Source: JAHRAW01 sp965226545 (lineage in GTDB: Bacteria > Pseudomonadota > Gammaproteobacteria > Arenicellales > Poriferihabitantaceae). From it: 64,000 bases of DNA. Every line of letters begins with the position of its first letter. Within the stretch, counting starts at the first letter, position 1. Position numbers and translations under genes: made by a program. The stretch is taken from NCBI GenBank assembly GCA_965226545.1, contig OZ245364.1, positions 1,922,001 through 1,986,000 of the forward strand, read 5' to 3'. The notes beneath the pieces were generated by a model that was given only the letters and a program-made list of their open reading frames with translations, had not been told where the DNA came from and searched no databases. Shown here piece by piece: positions 26,422-34,639 of the stretch.

Positions 26422-27560
26422 AACAGGCATCTACCGTTTACAAAAAAACTGATGTTGGAATCATCCCCGATGATTGGAACGTCGACGCATTAGGGACGCT
26501 TGCCCAGGTAACAATGGGGCAGTCGCCGCCTTCGAAGTTTTACAACTCAAAGGGGGTTGGGTTGCCGTTCATTCAGGGTAACGCCGACATCAAAAACAGA
26601 AAAACTGTCGTGCGTCAGTATTGCACCCAAACCGCAAAATTGGGGAGAGAAGGTGATGTCCTCATGACCGTTCGAGCACCGGTTGGTGAAGTGGCAAAAG
26701 CAACTTTCGATTGTTGTTTAGGGCGTGGCGTTTGTTCTATTCAGTACCCAAACGAATACTTGTACTACTTCCTGCAGAGTTTAGAGGATAAGTTGGCGAG
26801 GTTTGCAGCAGGCTCGACTTTTGACAGCATTAATGCCGAGCAGGTAAACAAAATTCTCATCGCCCTCCCCGATGAAAGCGAACAAAAAGCCATCGCCACC
26901 GCCTTGTCGGATGTTGATGGCTTGATTGAAAACATTGAACGGCTGATTACCAAAAACCGCGATGTGAAAACCGCCGCTATGCAGGTGCTTTTGACCGGTA
27001 AGAAACGGTTGGCGGGAGTCAATGGTGATTTTCGGCAAGTTTCGCTTGATGAAATTTGCGAAATAAAAAAAGGTGATTTAATTACAAGGAAAACAAGTGT
27101 GCCGGGAAACATCCCCGTAGTAGCCGGAGGGTTAACACCCTCGCACTACCACAATGCATCTAACCGTCCCGCGCATACAATCACAATCAGCGCATCCGGC
27201 GCGAATGCCGGTTACGTTGCTTTTCACAACAAGCCGATATTTGCTTCCGATTGCTCAACGATTATCCCGTCAGAAAAGTATGACGTGAAATTTTTATATT
27301 ACAGTTTAAAGAAAAATCAACTTGCGTTACACGCGCTTCAAACAGGGGGCGCTCAGCCTCACGTTTACCCCGAGCACTTGCGTTTTTTCAAAATAACTTA
27401 TGTGCACAATGTAAACGCGCAAAAAGCCATCGCCTCAATCCTGTCCGATATGGATTCAGAAATTGAAGCGTTGGAAAACCGCTTGGCAAAAACCAAGGCG
27501 ATTAAAACCGCTATGATGCAGGAACTACTCACCGGCAAAACAAGATTGGTGAAACCATGA
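26418..27560 (+). CDS. hsdS: Type I restriction-modification system, specificity subunit
   Basis: A 380-residue DNA-recognition subunit. The ATG at 26418 overlaps the hsdM stop and has gggggtaac upstream, so it is preferred to a TTG six bases earlier. Two target recognition domains are visible (~15-150 and ~200-335), each followed by a conserved helical spacer: ESEQKAIATALSDVDGLIENIERLITKNRDVKTAAMQVLLTGKKRL and its repeat QKAIASILSDMDSEIEALENRLAKTKAIKTAMMQELLTGKTRL. The half-repeats suggest an intact subunit recognising a bipartite site. The target sequence cannot be deduced. Confidence 0.95.
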   Translation: MKQASTVYKKTDVGIIPDDWNVDALGTLAQVTMGQSPPSKFYNSKGVGLPFIQGNADIKNRKTVVRQYCTQTAKLGREGDVLMTVRAPVGEVAKATFDCCLGRGVCSIQYPNEYLYYFLQSLEDKLARFAAGSTFDSINAEQVNKILIALPDESEQKAIATALSDVDGLIENIERLITKNRDVKTAAMQVLLTGKKRLAGVNGDFRQVSLDEICEIKKGDLITRKTSVPGNIPVVAGGLTPSHYHNASNRPAHTITISASGANAGYVAFHNKPIFASDCSTIIPSEKYDVKFLYYSLKKNQLALHALQTGGAQPHVYPEHLRFFKITYVHNVNAQKAIASILSDMDSEIEALENRLAKTKAIKTAMMQELLTGKTRLVKP

Positions 27561-30500
27561 ACGAAGTTGGCGCACCCGAACGCGCAACGCAAAACCGCGT
27601 TGTCGCCCTTTTTCGTGACCAATTGGGTTATGAATATCTTGGCGATTGGACGCATCGCGACAACAGCAACATAGAACAGGCAAACCTGCGCGCATTTTTA
27701 CAAAAGCAAGGTCACAGTGAAACTGTGATTGACCAAGCGGTGCGCAAACTTACCGGCGTCGCCACGCTTGGCATCGGTGACAATTTTTACGATTGCAACA
27801 AAAAAGTGTATGGATTGTTTCGCTACGGCGTTAAAGTTCGTGAAGGTGTTGGCGAACAACACAAAACCGTGCACCTGATTGATTGGGAAACGCGGCAAAA
27901 CAATGATTTTGCGATTGCCGAAGAAGTTACCGTAAAAGGACGCAACACCAAACGCCCGGACATCGTGCTGTACATAAACGGCATCGCCGTTGGCGTGCTG
28001 GAATTAAAACGCTCGATAGTCAGCGTGGAAGAAGGCATTCGCCAAAATCTTTTGAACCAACGCAGCGATTACATCCGCCCGTTTTTTACGACCATCCAAC
28101 TGGTGATGGCGGGCAACGACACCGCCGGCTTGCGCTACGGCGTAACCGGCACGTCGGCAAAACACTTTTTGGAATGGAAAAAAGGCGATGGCAACGGCGA
28201 AAACAACCTTGACCGCCATTTGACGTTGTTGTGTGACAAAAAGCGATTATTGGAATTGATTCGTGACTTTGTCGTGTACGACAGCGGCATTAAAAAAATC
28301 TGCCGCCACAACCAATACTTCGGCGTGAAAGCGGCGCAAGACAACATCCGCAACCGCGAAGGCGGAATCATTTGGCATACGCAAGGCTCGGGCAAAAGTT
28401 TGACGATGGTTTGGCTTGCCAAATGGATACGCGAAAATGTTACCAATTCGCGCGTATTGATTATTACCGACCGCATTGAACTGGACGAACAAATTGAGCG
28501 CGTTTTTCGCGGCGTTGACGAAGCCATTTACCGCACCAAAAGCGGCAAAGACCTCGCCGACACATTAAAACGTTCATCCGAATGGTTAATCAGTTCGCTC
28601 GTGCATAAATTTGGCGGGGCGTCGGACGACGACCGTGCGCAACAGGCAACCGCCGAATTCCTGCACGAAATGCAACAAGGCATTCCGCACGATTTTGTCG
28701 CCCAAGGCGAAATGTTTGTGTTTGTCGATGAATGCCACCGCACCCAATCCGGCGCGATGCACAAAGCGATGAAACAAGTGCTGCCGAATGCAGTGTTTAT
28801 CGGCTTTACCGGCACGCCGCTTTTGAAAAACGACAAACAAAAAAGTTGGGATGTGTTTGGCAAATATATCCACACCTATAAATTTGACGAGGCGGTGGCT
28901 GACCGCGTGGTCGTGGATTTGCGTTATGAATCGCGCGACATCAATCAAAAAATCGGCTCGACGAAAAATATCGACGCTTGGTTCGAATCGAAAACGCGCG
29001 GGCTAAACGATTATGCGCGCGACAAGTTAAAAGCCCGCTGGGCGGTCATGCAACAGGTGCTGAGTTCAGAATCGCGCCTTAAGCGAATTGTCGCGGACAT
29101 CCTGTTGGATATGGGCACAAAGCCTCGGCTTGCCAGCGGACGCGGTAATGCGTTGCTGGTCGCCGGCAGCATTTTTGACGCATGCAAACTGTATAAATTG
29201 TTTGCCGAAACCGAACTCGCCGGCAAATGCGCGTTGGTAACTTCCTATCGCCCCAACCCGCAGGACATTCGCGATGAGGAAATCGGCGTGGGGACAACGG
29301 ACACGGCATTCCAATATGAAACCTACCGAAAAATGCTTGCCAAGTTCTTCGACCAATCGCCGGATGAGGCGATTAATCGCGCGGACGAATACGAGCAAAA
29401 AGTGAAGAAACTATTTATCGAGCAACCGGGGCAAATGCGCCTGTTGATTGTCGTCGACAAACTGCTGACCGGATTCGATGCGCCGGCGGCGACTTATCTT
29501 TACATCGACAAAAGCATGAAAGACCACGGCTTGTTCCAAGCCATCTGCCGCGTCAATCGAGTCGACGATGACGACAAAGAATACGGCTATATCGTCGATT
29601 ACAAAGACCTGTTTCGCAATTTGGAAAGAGCCGTTGACACCTACACCAGTGGTGCTTTCGCCAATTACGACGAACAAGACATCGCCGGCTTGCTTAACAA
29701 TCGTTTGAGCAAGGCGAAAGAACGATTGGAGCAAATGCGTGAATCCATTAACGCGCACTGCGAACCGGTCGAAGCGCCGCGACAATCGAATCAATATCGA
29801 CGCCACTTTTGCGGCGAATCAGTCGACCCCGAGGAGTTGGAAAAAACCGCACAGCGTCGGCACTTGTTTTATCGCGCGACCGCGTCGTTGATTCGCGCGT
29901 TTGCCGCGATTACCGGCGAACTCGAAGAAGCCGGCTACACCAAAAAGGAAATTAAAGCCGTCAATGCCGAAGTGAAACACTACGAAAAAGTGTGTCAAGA
30001 AGTAAAAATGGCCAGCGGCGACTTTATTGATTTGAAGTCGTATGAACCGGACATGCGCCTCATGATTGACATGTATATCGATGCCGATGAAAGCCGGACG
30101 CTCGCCAACTTTGACGACATTGGGTTGGTGGAGTTAATCGTGCATCGCGGTGAAGCGGCAATTGACAAACTGCCGGCGGGGATTCGTGACGACAAAGAAG
30201 CGACCGCTGAAACCATTGAAAACAACGTGCGCAAGTTGATTATTGACGAGCGCCCTTCCAATCCGGCGTATTACGACAAAATGTCGGATAGGCTTGATGC
30301 GCTTATTAAGCAGCGCAGAGCAAACGCGCTGAACTACGAAGACTACCTGAAAAGGGTAATCAAACTTGCGCACAAAGTTCATGAGGGCGAGCGTTCGGTA
30401 TATGACGAAACCGAATCGCTTCCAGACTATGAAGCCGCCGAACCTGACGGCAGACTGGACACCTCGGAAAAAATCGCGTTGTACGCCAATTTTGGTCGCG

Positions 30501-30688
30501 ATGCGGAATTGGCGTTGCGTATTGATAAAACCGTGCGCAGCAGTCGGTATGACGACTGGCGCAACCACCCTTTAAAAACGCGCTACATGGCGGAAAAACT
30601 TCGCGAGGTGTTGCGCGGCACCGAATACGACAACGACGAAGATGCTGAACGCTTGCTTGAGTTGGTGAAAAGCCGCCGTGAATACTAA
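27557..30688 (+). CDS. hsdR: Type I restriction-modification system, restriction/translocase subunit
   Basis: A 1043-residue endonuclease and DNA translocase. The N-terminal nuclease core (RPDIVLYINGIAVGVLELKRS, ~133-153) has the D...ExK pattern of PD-(D/E)xK enzymes. The superfamily 2 motor follows: Walker A TQGSGKSLTM (~274-283), DEAD-box-type FVDECHRTQSG, GFTGTPLL, and motif VI-like ICRVNRV. The C-terminal ~300 residues are helical and bind the methylase core in the family. It starts in an ATGA overlap with hsdS. No frameshift or missing motif was seen, so the system looks functional. Confidence 0.95.
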   Translation: MNEVGAPERATQNRVVALFRDQLGYEYLGDWTHRDNSNIEQANLRAFLQKQGHSETVIDQAVRKLTGVATLGIGDNFYDCNKKVYGLFRYGVKVREGVGEQHKTVHLIDWETRQNNDFAIAEEVTVKGRNTKRPDIVLYINGIAVGVLELKRSIVSVEEGIRQNLLNQRSDYIRPFFTTIQLVMAGNDTAGLRYGVTGTSAKHFLEWKKGDGNGENNLDRHLTLLCDKKRLLELIRDFVVYDSGIKKICRHNQYFGVKAAQDNIRNREGGIIWHTQGSGKSLTMVWLAKWIRENVTNSRVLIITDRIELDEQIERVFRGVDEAIYRTKSGKDLADTLKRSSEWLISSLVHKFGGASDDDRAQQATAEFLHEMQQGIPHDFVAQGEMFVFVDECHRTQSGAMHKAMKQVLPNAVFIGFTGTPLLKNDKQKSWDVFGKYIHTYKFDEAVADRVVVDLRYESRDINQKIGSTKNIDAWFESKTRGLNDYARDKLKARWAVMQQVLSSESRLKRIVADILLDMGTKPRLASGRGNALLVAGSIFDACKLYKLFAETELAGKCALVTSYRPNPQDIRDEEIGVGTTDTAFQYETYRKMLAKFFDQSPDEAINRADEYEQKVKKLFIEQPGQMRLLIVVDKLLTGFDAPAATYLYIDKSMKDHGLFQAICRVNRVDDDDKEYGYIVDYKDLFRNLERAVDTYTSGAFANYDEQDIAGLLNNRLSKAKERLEQMRESINAHCEPVEAPRQSNQYRRHFCGESVDPEELEKTAQRRHLFYRATASLIRAFAAITGELEEAGYTKKEIKAVNAEVKHYEKVCQEVKMASGDFIDLKSYEPDMRLMIDMYIDADESRTLANFDDIGLVELIVHRGEAAIDKLPAGIRDDKEATAETIENNVRKLIIDERPSNPAYYDKMSDRLDALIKQRRANALNYEDYLKRVIKLAHKVHEGERSVYDETESLPDYEAAEPDGRLDTSEKIALYANFGRDAELALRIDKTVRSSRYDDWRNHPLKTRYMAEKLREVLRGTEYDNDEDAERLLELVKSRREY

Positions 30689-31403
30689 CCAAACCATCAC
30701 CGTGCGCAACATCGCCGTAAAAGTGGTGCGCAAAAAAATCAAAAATTTGCATCTGGCGGTGTATCCGCCCGATGGGCGCGTCAAAATCTCGGTGCCGGAG
30801 AGCGTCGACGATGAGACCGTGCGGATGGCGATTGTGTCAAAACTGCATTGGATTAAGCGCCGACAAAAACCGTTTGTCGAACAGGCGCGACAAAGTGCGC
30901 GCGAATATGTCAGCCGCGAGAGTCATTATTATTTGGGGCGGCGTTATTTGTTGGAAGTGCGGCACGACGCGCATCAACCGCCGGTTTATCTGCACGGCAA
31001 GCAAACCATTCGGTTATGCATCGACAAACGGGCGACGCAACAACAGCGCGAAAAACTGATGATGAATTGGTATCGCGCACAAATGCGCGCATTGCTGCCG
31101 GGCATTATTCACAAATGGCAGGACAAAACCGGGCTGTGCATTGCGCAATGCGGAATCAAGCGGATGAAAACAAAATGGGGAAGTTGCAACCCGGCGCATC
31201 GGCGCATTTGGTTAAATTTGGAACTGATGAAAAAACCGGTGCATTGCATCGAATATGTTGTCGTGCATGAAATGGTGCATTTTGTTGAACGCCTGCACAA
31301 CGACAACTTTATCGCGCAAATGGACCGCCACATGCCGCAATGGCGACGATGCCGAGACGACTTAAACCGCGCGCCGTTGGCGGCGGAAGCGTGGACATAT
31401 TAA
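30678..31403 (+). CDS. YgjP/DUF45 (M48-like) zinc metallopeptidase
   Basis: A 241-residue protein with the YgjP-type domain. KRMKTKWGSCNPAHRRIWLNLELMKKP (~160-187) and VVHEMVHFVERLHNDNF (~191-207), with HExxH and a further His, form the predicted zinc site. It begins with GTG inside the last codons of hsdR (11-base overlap), so it is translated as the last gene of the hsd operon. YgjP-like proteins are frequently found as the terminal gene of type I restriction operons; the substrate is unknown, and control of restriction by proteolysis is only a guess. Confidence 0.9.
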   Translation: MNTNQTITVRNIAVKVVRKKIKNLHLAVYPPDGRVKISVPESVDDETVRMAIVSKLHWIKRRQKPFVEQARQSAREYVSRESHYYLGRRYLLEVRHDAHQPPVYLHGKQTIRLCIDKRATQQQREKLMMNWYRAQMRALLPGIIHKWQDKTGLCIAQCGIKRMKTKWGSCNPAHRRIWLNLELMKKPVHCIEYVVVHEMVHFVERLHNDNFIAQMDRHMPQWRRCRDDLNRAPLAAEAWTY

Positions 31404-31416
31404 GCGGCTGAAAATT

Positions 31417-31507
31417 TGGCGGAGAGAGCGGGATTCGAACCCGCGATACGCGGTTAGCGTATACACACTTTCCAGGCGTGCTCTTTAAACCACTCAGACA
31501 TCTCTCC
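31417..31507 (-). tRNA. tRNA-Ser (anticodon GGA), CCA encoded
   Basis: A class II tRNA. The acceptor stem GGAGAGA (31507-31501) pairs with TCTCTCC (31427-31421), discriminator G at 31420 and genomic CCA at 31419-31417. The anticodon loop reads CTGGAAA, so the anticodon is GGA (reads UCC/UCU). A long variable arm (ATACGC TAAC CGCGTAT type) and GGTTCGAATCC in the T arm confirm serine. It borders the defence island. Confidence 0.97.
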
Positions 31508-31525
31508 GTATCGTCCGTGCGGTTA

Positions 31526-31534
31526 AGTATAGCA
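31526..31534 (-). promoter_or_regulatory. Extended -10 promoter of tRNA-Ser
   Basis: On the minus strand TGcTATACT, an extended -10, ends about 18 bases before the mature tRNA 5' end. No good -35 was seen. Confidence 0.5.
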
Positions 31535-31540
31535 ATTGTT

Positions 31541-32215
31541 TTACGGGTATAGGCGTTGGATTTGCCAGGTGGTGTCGCGGCGGGTGTAGAGGATGCGGTC
31601 GTGTAGGCGGTGTTGGCGGCCTTGCCAGAATTCGATGCGATGCGGGGTGATGCGATAGCCGCCCCAGAATGGCGGCGGCGGGACGGCGGTGTTGGTGAAT
31701 TGTTGTTTGCGGGATTCGAGGCGGGTTTGTAGCGCTTCGCGGGAGGCGAGTGGTTCGCTTTGGCGCGAAGCCCAGGCGCCGAGTTGCGCTTCGCGTGGGC
31801 GGGAGGCGAAATAGTGTTCGGTCTCGGCCGCATCGATGGGCGCGACTTTGCCTTCGATGATGATTTGGCGATGCAGCGCATACCACGCAAACAGCGCCGA
31901 CACTTGTTGATTGGATTGCATCTGCATCGCTTTGCGGCTGGCGTGGTTGGTGAAAAACACCAAGCCGTTGGCGTCGATGTGTTTGAGCAATACATTGCGC
32001 TGCGACGGTGCGCCGTTGGCGTCGACGGTGCTTAACACCATCGCCGACGGCTCGACGATACCGGCATCTGCACCGGCATCGCGCGCTTGATTAAACCAAA
32101 GTTGAAATTGCGCGATTGGGTCTTGATGCACCGTGCGCACATCGTGTTCGGCGTCGATGACGCTTTGCGCCGCAGGCGCGCGCAGTTTATCGTCGCGCAT
32201 TGCCTTATCGTTCAT
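31541..32215 (-). CDS. pdxH: Pyridoxamine 5'-phosphate oxidase
   Basis: A 224-residue FMN enzyme that oxidises pyridoxine/pyridoxamine phosphate to pyridoxal phosphate. Family signatures are AMVLSTVDANGAPSQRNVLLKHID, GLVFFTNHASRKAMQM, SRPREAQLGAWASRQSEPL and the C-terminal WGGYRITPHRIEFWQGRQHRLHDRILYTR, which holds the conserved substrate-contact residues. The length is normal. ATG at 32215 or a few codons later fits. It reads toward the tRNA. Confidence 0.96.
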   Translation of the reverse strand: MNDKAMRDDKLRAPAAQSVIDAEHDVRTVHQDPIAQFQLWFNQARDAGADAGIVEPSAMVLSTVDANGAPSQRNVLLKHIDANGLVFFTNHASRKAMQMQSNQQVSALFAWYALHRQIIIEGKVAPIDAAETEHYFASRPREAQLGAWASRQSEPLASREALQTRLESRKQQFTNTAVPPPPFWGGYRITPHRIEFWQGRQHRLHDRILYTRRDTTWQIQRLYP

Positions 32216-32300
32216 CGCAACAGCGTGATGAGCGCAAGGCGAAGTGCAACGATAAAAATGCGCGCGCCGGTTGGCAAGCGGATGGACTCAACAAGCCGCG

Positions 32301-32777
32301 TTAAAACGGAATGTCGTCGTCGAAATCTTCATCCGACGGCGGTGCATTGCCCGCACCCGGTTTGGATTGCGCACGCGGGGTTTGGTCGAACTCGTCGTCG
32401 CCGCCACCGCGTCCACGGCCACCGCCGGATGCGTTTTCACCGCGTCCCCCGAGCATCTGCATCTGGCGGGCAATGACCTTGGTCATATATCGCTTTTGAC
32501 CGCTTTCTTTGTCTTGCCATTCGTCGGTGCGCAGATTGCCTTCGATGTATACCGAACTGCCTTTCTTGAGATATTCACCGACAATCTCGGCAAGCCGTCC
32601 GGTAAATTGAACGCGATGCCAATCGGTGCGTTCACGTTTTTCGCCGGATTGTTTGTCGCTCCAACGGTCGGTGGTGGCAATCGACACACTGACATACGCA
32701 TCCCCATTTGGAAAATAACGAACCTCAGGGTCGCCGCCCAAATTCCCGACGATGATTACTTTGTTTACACTAGCCAT
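32301..32777 (-). CDS. ssb: Single-stranded DNA-binding protein
   Basis: A 158-residue homotetrameric DNA-binding protein for replication and repair. The OB fold starts at MASVNKVIIVGNLGGDPEVRYFPNG; ATG at 32777 has ggag seven bases upstream, so longer frames are discarded. The middle is a Gly/Arg-rich linker (GGGRGRGGGDDEF), and the acidic tip DFDDDIPF is the canonical docking tail for partner proteins. The ssb gene lies beside an MFS gene and uvrA, a common proteobacterial arrangement. Confidence 0.97.
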   Translation of the reverse strand: MASVNKVIIVGNLGGDPEVRYFPNGDAYVSVSIATTDRWSDKQSGEKRERTDWHRVQFTGRLAEIVGEYLKKGSSVYIEGNLRTDEWQDKESGQKRYMTKVIARQMQMLGGRGENASGGGRGRGGGDDEFDQTPRAQSKPGAGNAPPSDEDFDDDIPF

Positions 32778-32847
32778 GATTAAACTCCATCTGGATTGAA
32801 ATGAAAGGAATGGCGCTCCATTGCGCCCGGACGAAAAGTATAGCAAA

Positions 32848-33999
32848 TCATTGCGGGCGATGCGCAATTATTTTTGGCGCGCGCCACCACGCAATCAGCC
32901 ACGCCGCACAAAGCGCCGCGCAGCCGCCAAACACGCCGCTTGCGCCGAATTGCCCGGCGAGATAACCGCCGCCGACGCCGCCGACAAACAGCCCGAGAAA
33001 CTGGCAGGTGCCATACACGCCCATCGTCGCGCCTTTGACCGACGGGCGCGCCAAGCGCGACGCCAGCGACGGCAGGCTGGCTTCGAGCGCGTTGAAGGCG
33101 ATAAAAAACAGCCATAACGCCGCGACCAATCCGCGCCAACTTGGCACGAGTGCAAGCGCAAGCGTGGCGGCGAACAACATTGCGACGCCGATGAGCAAAC
33201 TTGCGCGCAGGTGTTTATTCGATGCAATCAGCCAGGGAATTATCAACGGCGCCGACAACGCCAACACCGGCAGATACACCTTCCAATGCGCCGGCGGCGG
33301 CAACCCGCCGCGACTTTGCAACAGCCCGGGCAACACCACGAACATCGCGGTCAACACCGCATGCAAACAAAACGCGCCGAGATAAGGCTGCGCCAATTGC
33401 GCATCGAGCGTCGCGCGCCACGCCAATTTGCCCGGACGCGCCGGCGGCGGTGCGGGTGCAACCCGCCACACTAAAACGATGCCCGGCAATGCCAACGCCG
33501 CGCCCAACCAAAAAATGCCGGCGACGCCGATAACGCCGGCCAACGGCGGCGCGAGCATCAGCGACAACACAAACATCGCGCCGATGCCGACGCCGACCGC
33601 GCCCATCGCCTTGCCGCGATTGGCGTCGGCGGTCGAATCGGCAAGCCACGCCAACGCCGCCGCCGAAATCGCGCCGGCCCCTTGCGCCGCGCGCCCGACT
33701 ATCAAGCCGACGATGTCGTCGGCACTCGCCGCCACCGCCCCGCCGACGGCAAACAACAACAAGCCGGCGGTGATGACCACCCTGCGCCCAACGCGGTCTG
33801 ACGCCGCACCAAGCGGCAACTGAAACAATGCTTGCGTCAACCCGGCAATGCCAAGCGTCAACCCAATCAACAACGGCGTCGCCCCCGGCAATTGCGCCGC
33901 ATACAACGCCAACACCGGCAACACCAAAAACAACCCAAACATCCGCAAGACAATCGTCCCGGCAATCGCCGCGACTGCTCGCCGCTCGAGTGCTGACAT
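32848..33999 (-). CDS. MFS transporter (YajR/YbcL-like, ssb-associated)
   Basis: A 383-residue major facilitator transporter with about 12 membrane helices. The start at 33999 (MSALERRAVAAIAGTIVLRMFGLFLVLPVLALYA) is chosen because homologues next to ssb start this way; the frame remains open upstream. The motif A loop GAASDRVGRRVVI and GRAAQGAGAISAAALAWLAD support the MFS drug/H+ antiporter type. The substrate is unknown. It lies upstream of ssb on the same strand and divergent from uvrA. Confidence 0.88.
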   Translation of the reverse strand: MSALERRAVAAIAGTIVLRMFGLFLVLPVLALYAAQLPGATPLLIGLTLGIAGLTQALFQLPLGAASDRVGRRVVITAGLLLFAVGGAVAASADDIVGLIVGRAAQGAGAISAAALAWLADSTADANRGKAMGAVGVGIGAMFVLSLMLAPPLAGVIGVAGIFWLGAALALPGIVLVWRVAPAPPPARPGKLAWRATLDAQLAQPYLGAFCLHAVLTAMFVVLPGLLQSRGGLPPPAHWKVYLPVLALSAPLIIPWLIASNKHLRASLLIGVAMLFAATLALALVPSWRGLVAALWLFFIAFNALEASLPSLASRLARPSVKGATMGVYGTCQFLGLFVGGVGGGYLAGQFGASGVFGGCAALCAAWLIAWWRAPKIIAHRPQ

Positions 34000-34155
34000 T
34001 GGCGGGGTGCGCGGGGGGCGGTTACTGTTGCGGTTGTTCATTAACATTCGCAAACTTGCGAAGTGCAGTTGACTGGTATTGTGGCGGATGGCGGCTTTGT
34101 CGTCAGCAACGTGCAGTTTGCGGTGCACGACCACTAGGTTTTGAATCAATCTGCC

Positions 34156-34386
34156 CTAAACTTTTTTTCTTTCGTAATATTCGTCGGGGTTGTATTTTCT
34201 TTGGAAATTTTTGTCATCCATTCCAAATAAAACCAAACTTTCGATAAAGGCAACAATCGCCGGAACCAAAGTCCAGCAAAGCAGCAAATAAAGTATGCCC
34301 ATGACTATTTGCCCAAGATAAAATTTGTGAATGCCAATCCCGCCCAAGAACAGAGCTAGGAGTGCTGCTACGGTTTTGCTTTTCAT
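34156..34386 (-). CDS. TM2-domain protein
   Basis: A 76-residue membrane protein with the TM2 pattern: two hydrophobic helices around LLALFLGGIGIHKFYLGQ and GILYLLLCWTLVPAIVAFIESLVLFGMDD, ending in a charged tail. ATG at 34386 (MKSKTVAALLA) is preferred over a TTG 15 bases upstream. Many bacteria carry short TM2 proteins of unknown function. AT-richer than its neighbours. Confidence 0.88.
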   Translation of the reverse strand: MKSKTVAALLALFLGGIGIHKFYLGQIVMGILYLLLCWTLVPAIVAFIESLVLFGMDDKNFQRKYNPDEYYERKKV

Positions 34387-34576
34387 AATAATCACTTTCA
34401 ATTAAAAGTTTACGCCCACACCCAATTGCGCAAGCACACAAGTTATACCATAAAACCTTGCATAGTCGGGCATTGGGTTAATCGTCATCTACCAACGGCA
34501 CAACTTAAATGCCGCCAATCCCGTCCCCCGTTTGTAAAACTTCGGTACCATTGAACCTTACAATCGATTTTGCGGA

Positions 34577-34606
34577 TTGTCGCGCAAACGGCGGGCGGGT
34601 TATAGT
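34577..34606 (+). promoter_or_regulatory. Candidate promoter of uvrA
   Basis: TTGTCG (34577-34582), an 18-nt spacer and TATAGT (34601-34606), leading to uvrA start codons at 34640/34649. No obvious LexA box was seen. Confidence 0.4.
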
Positions 34607-34639
34607 AACCGATTGCCGCCGAGCGTTGGCGGTTTGCTT

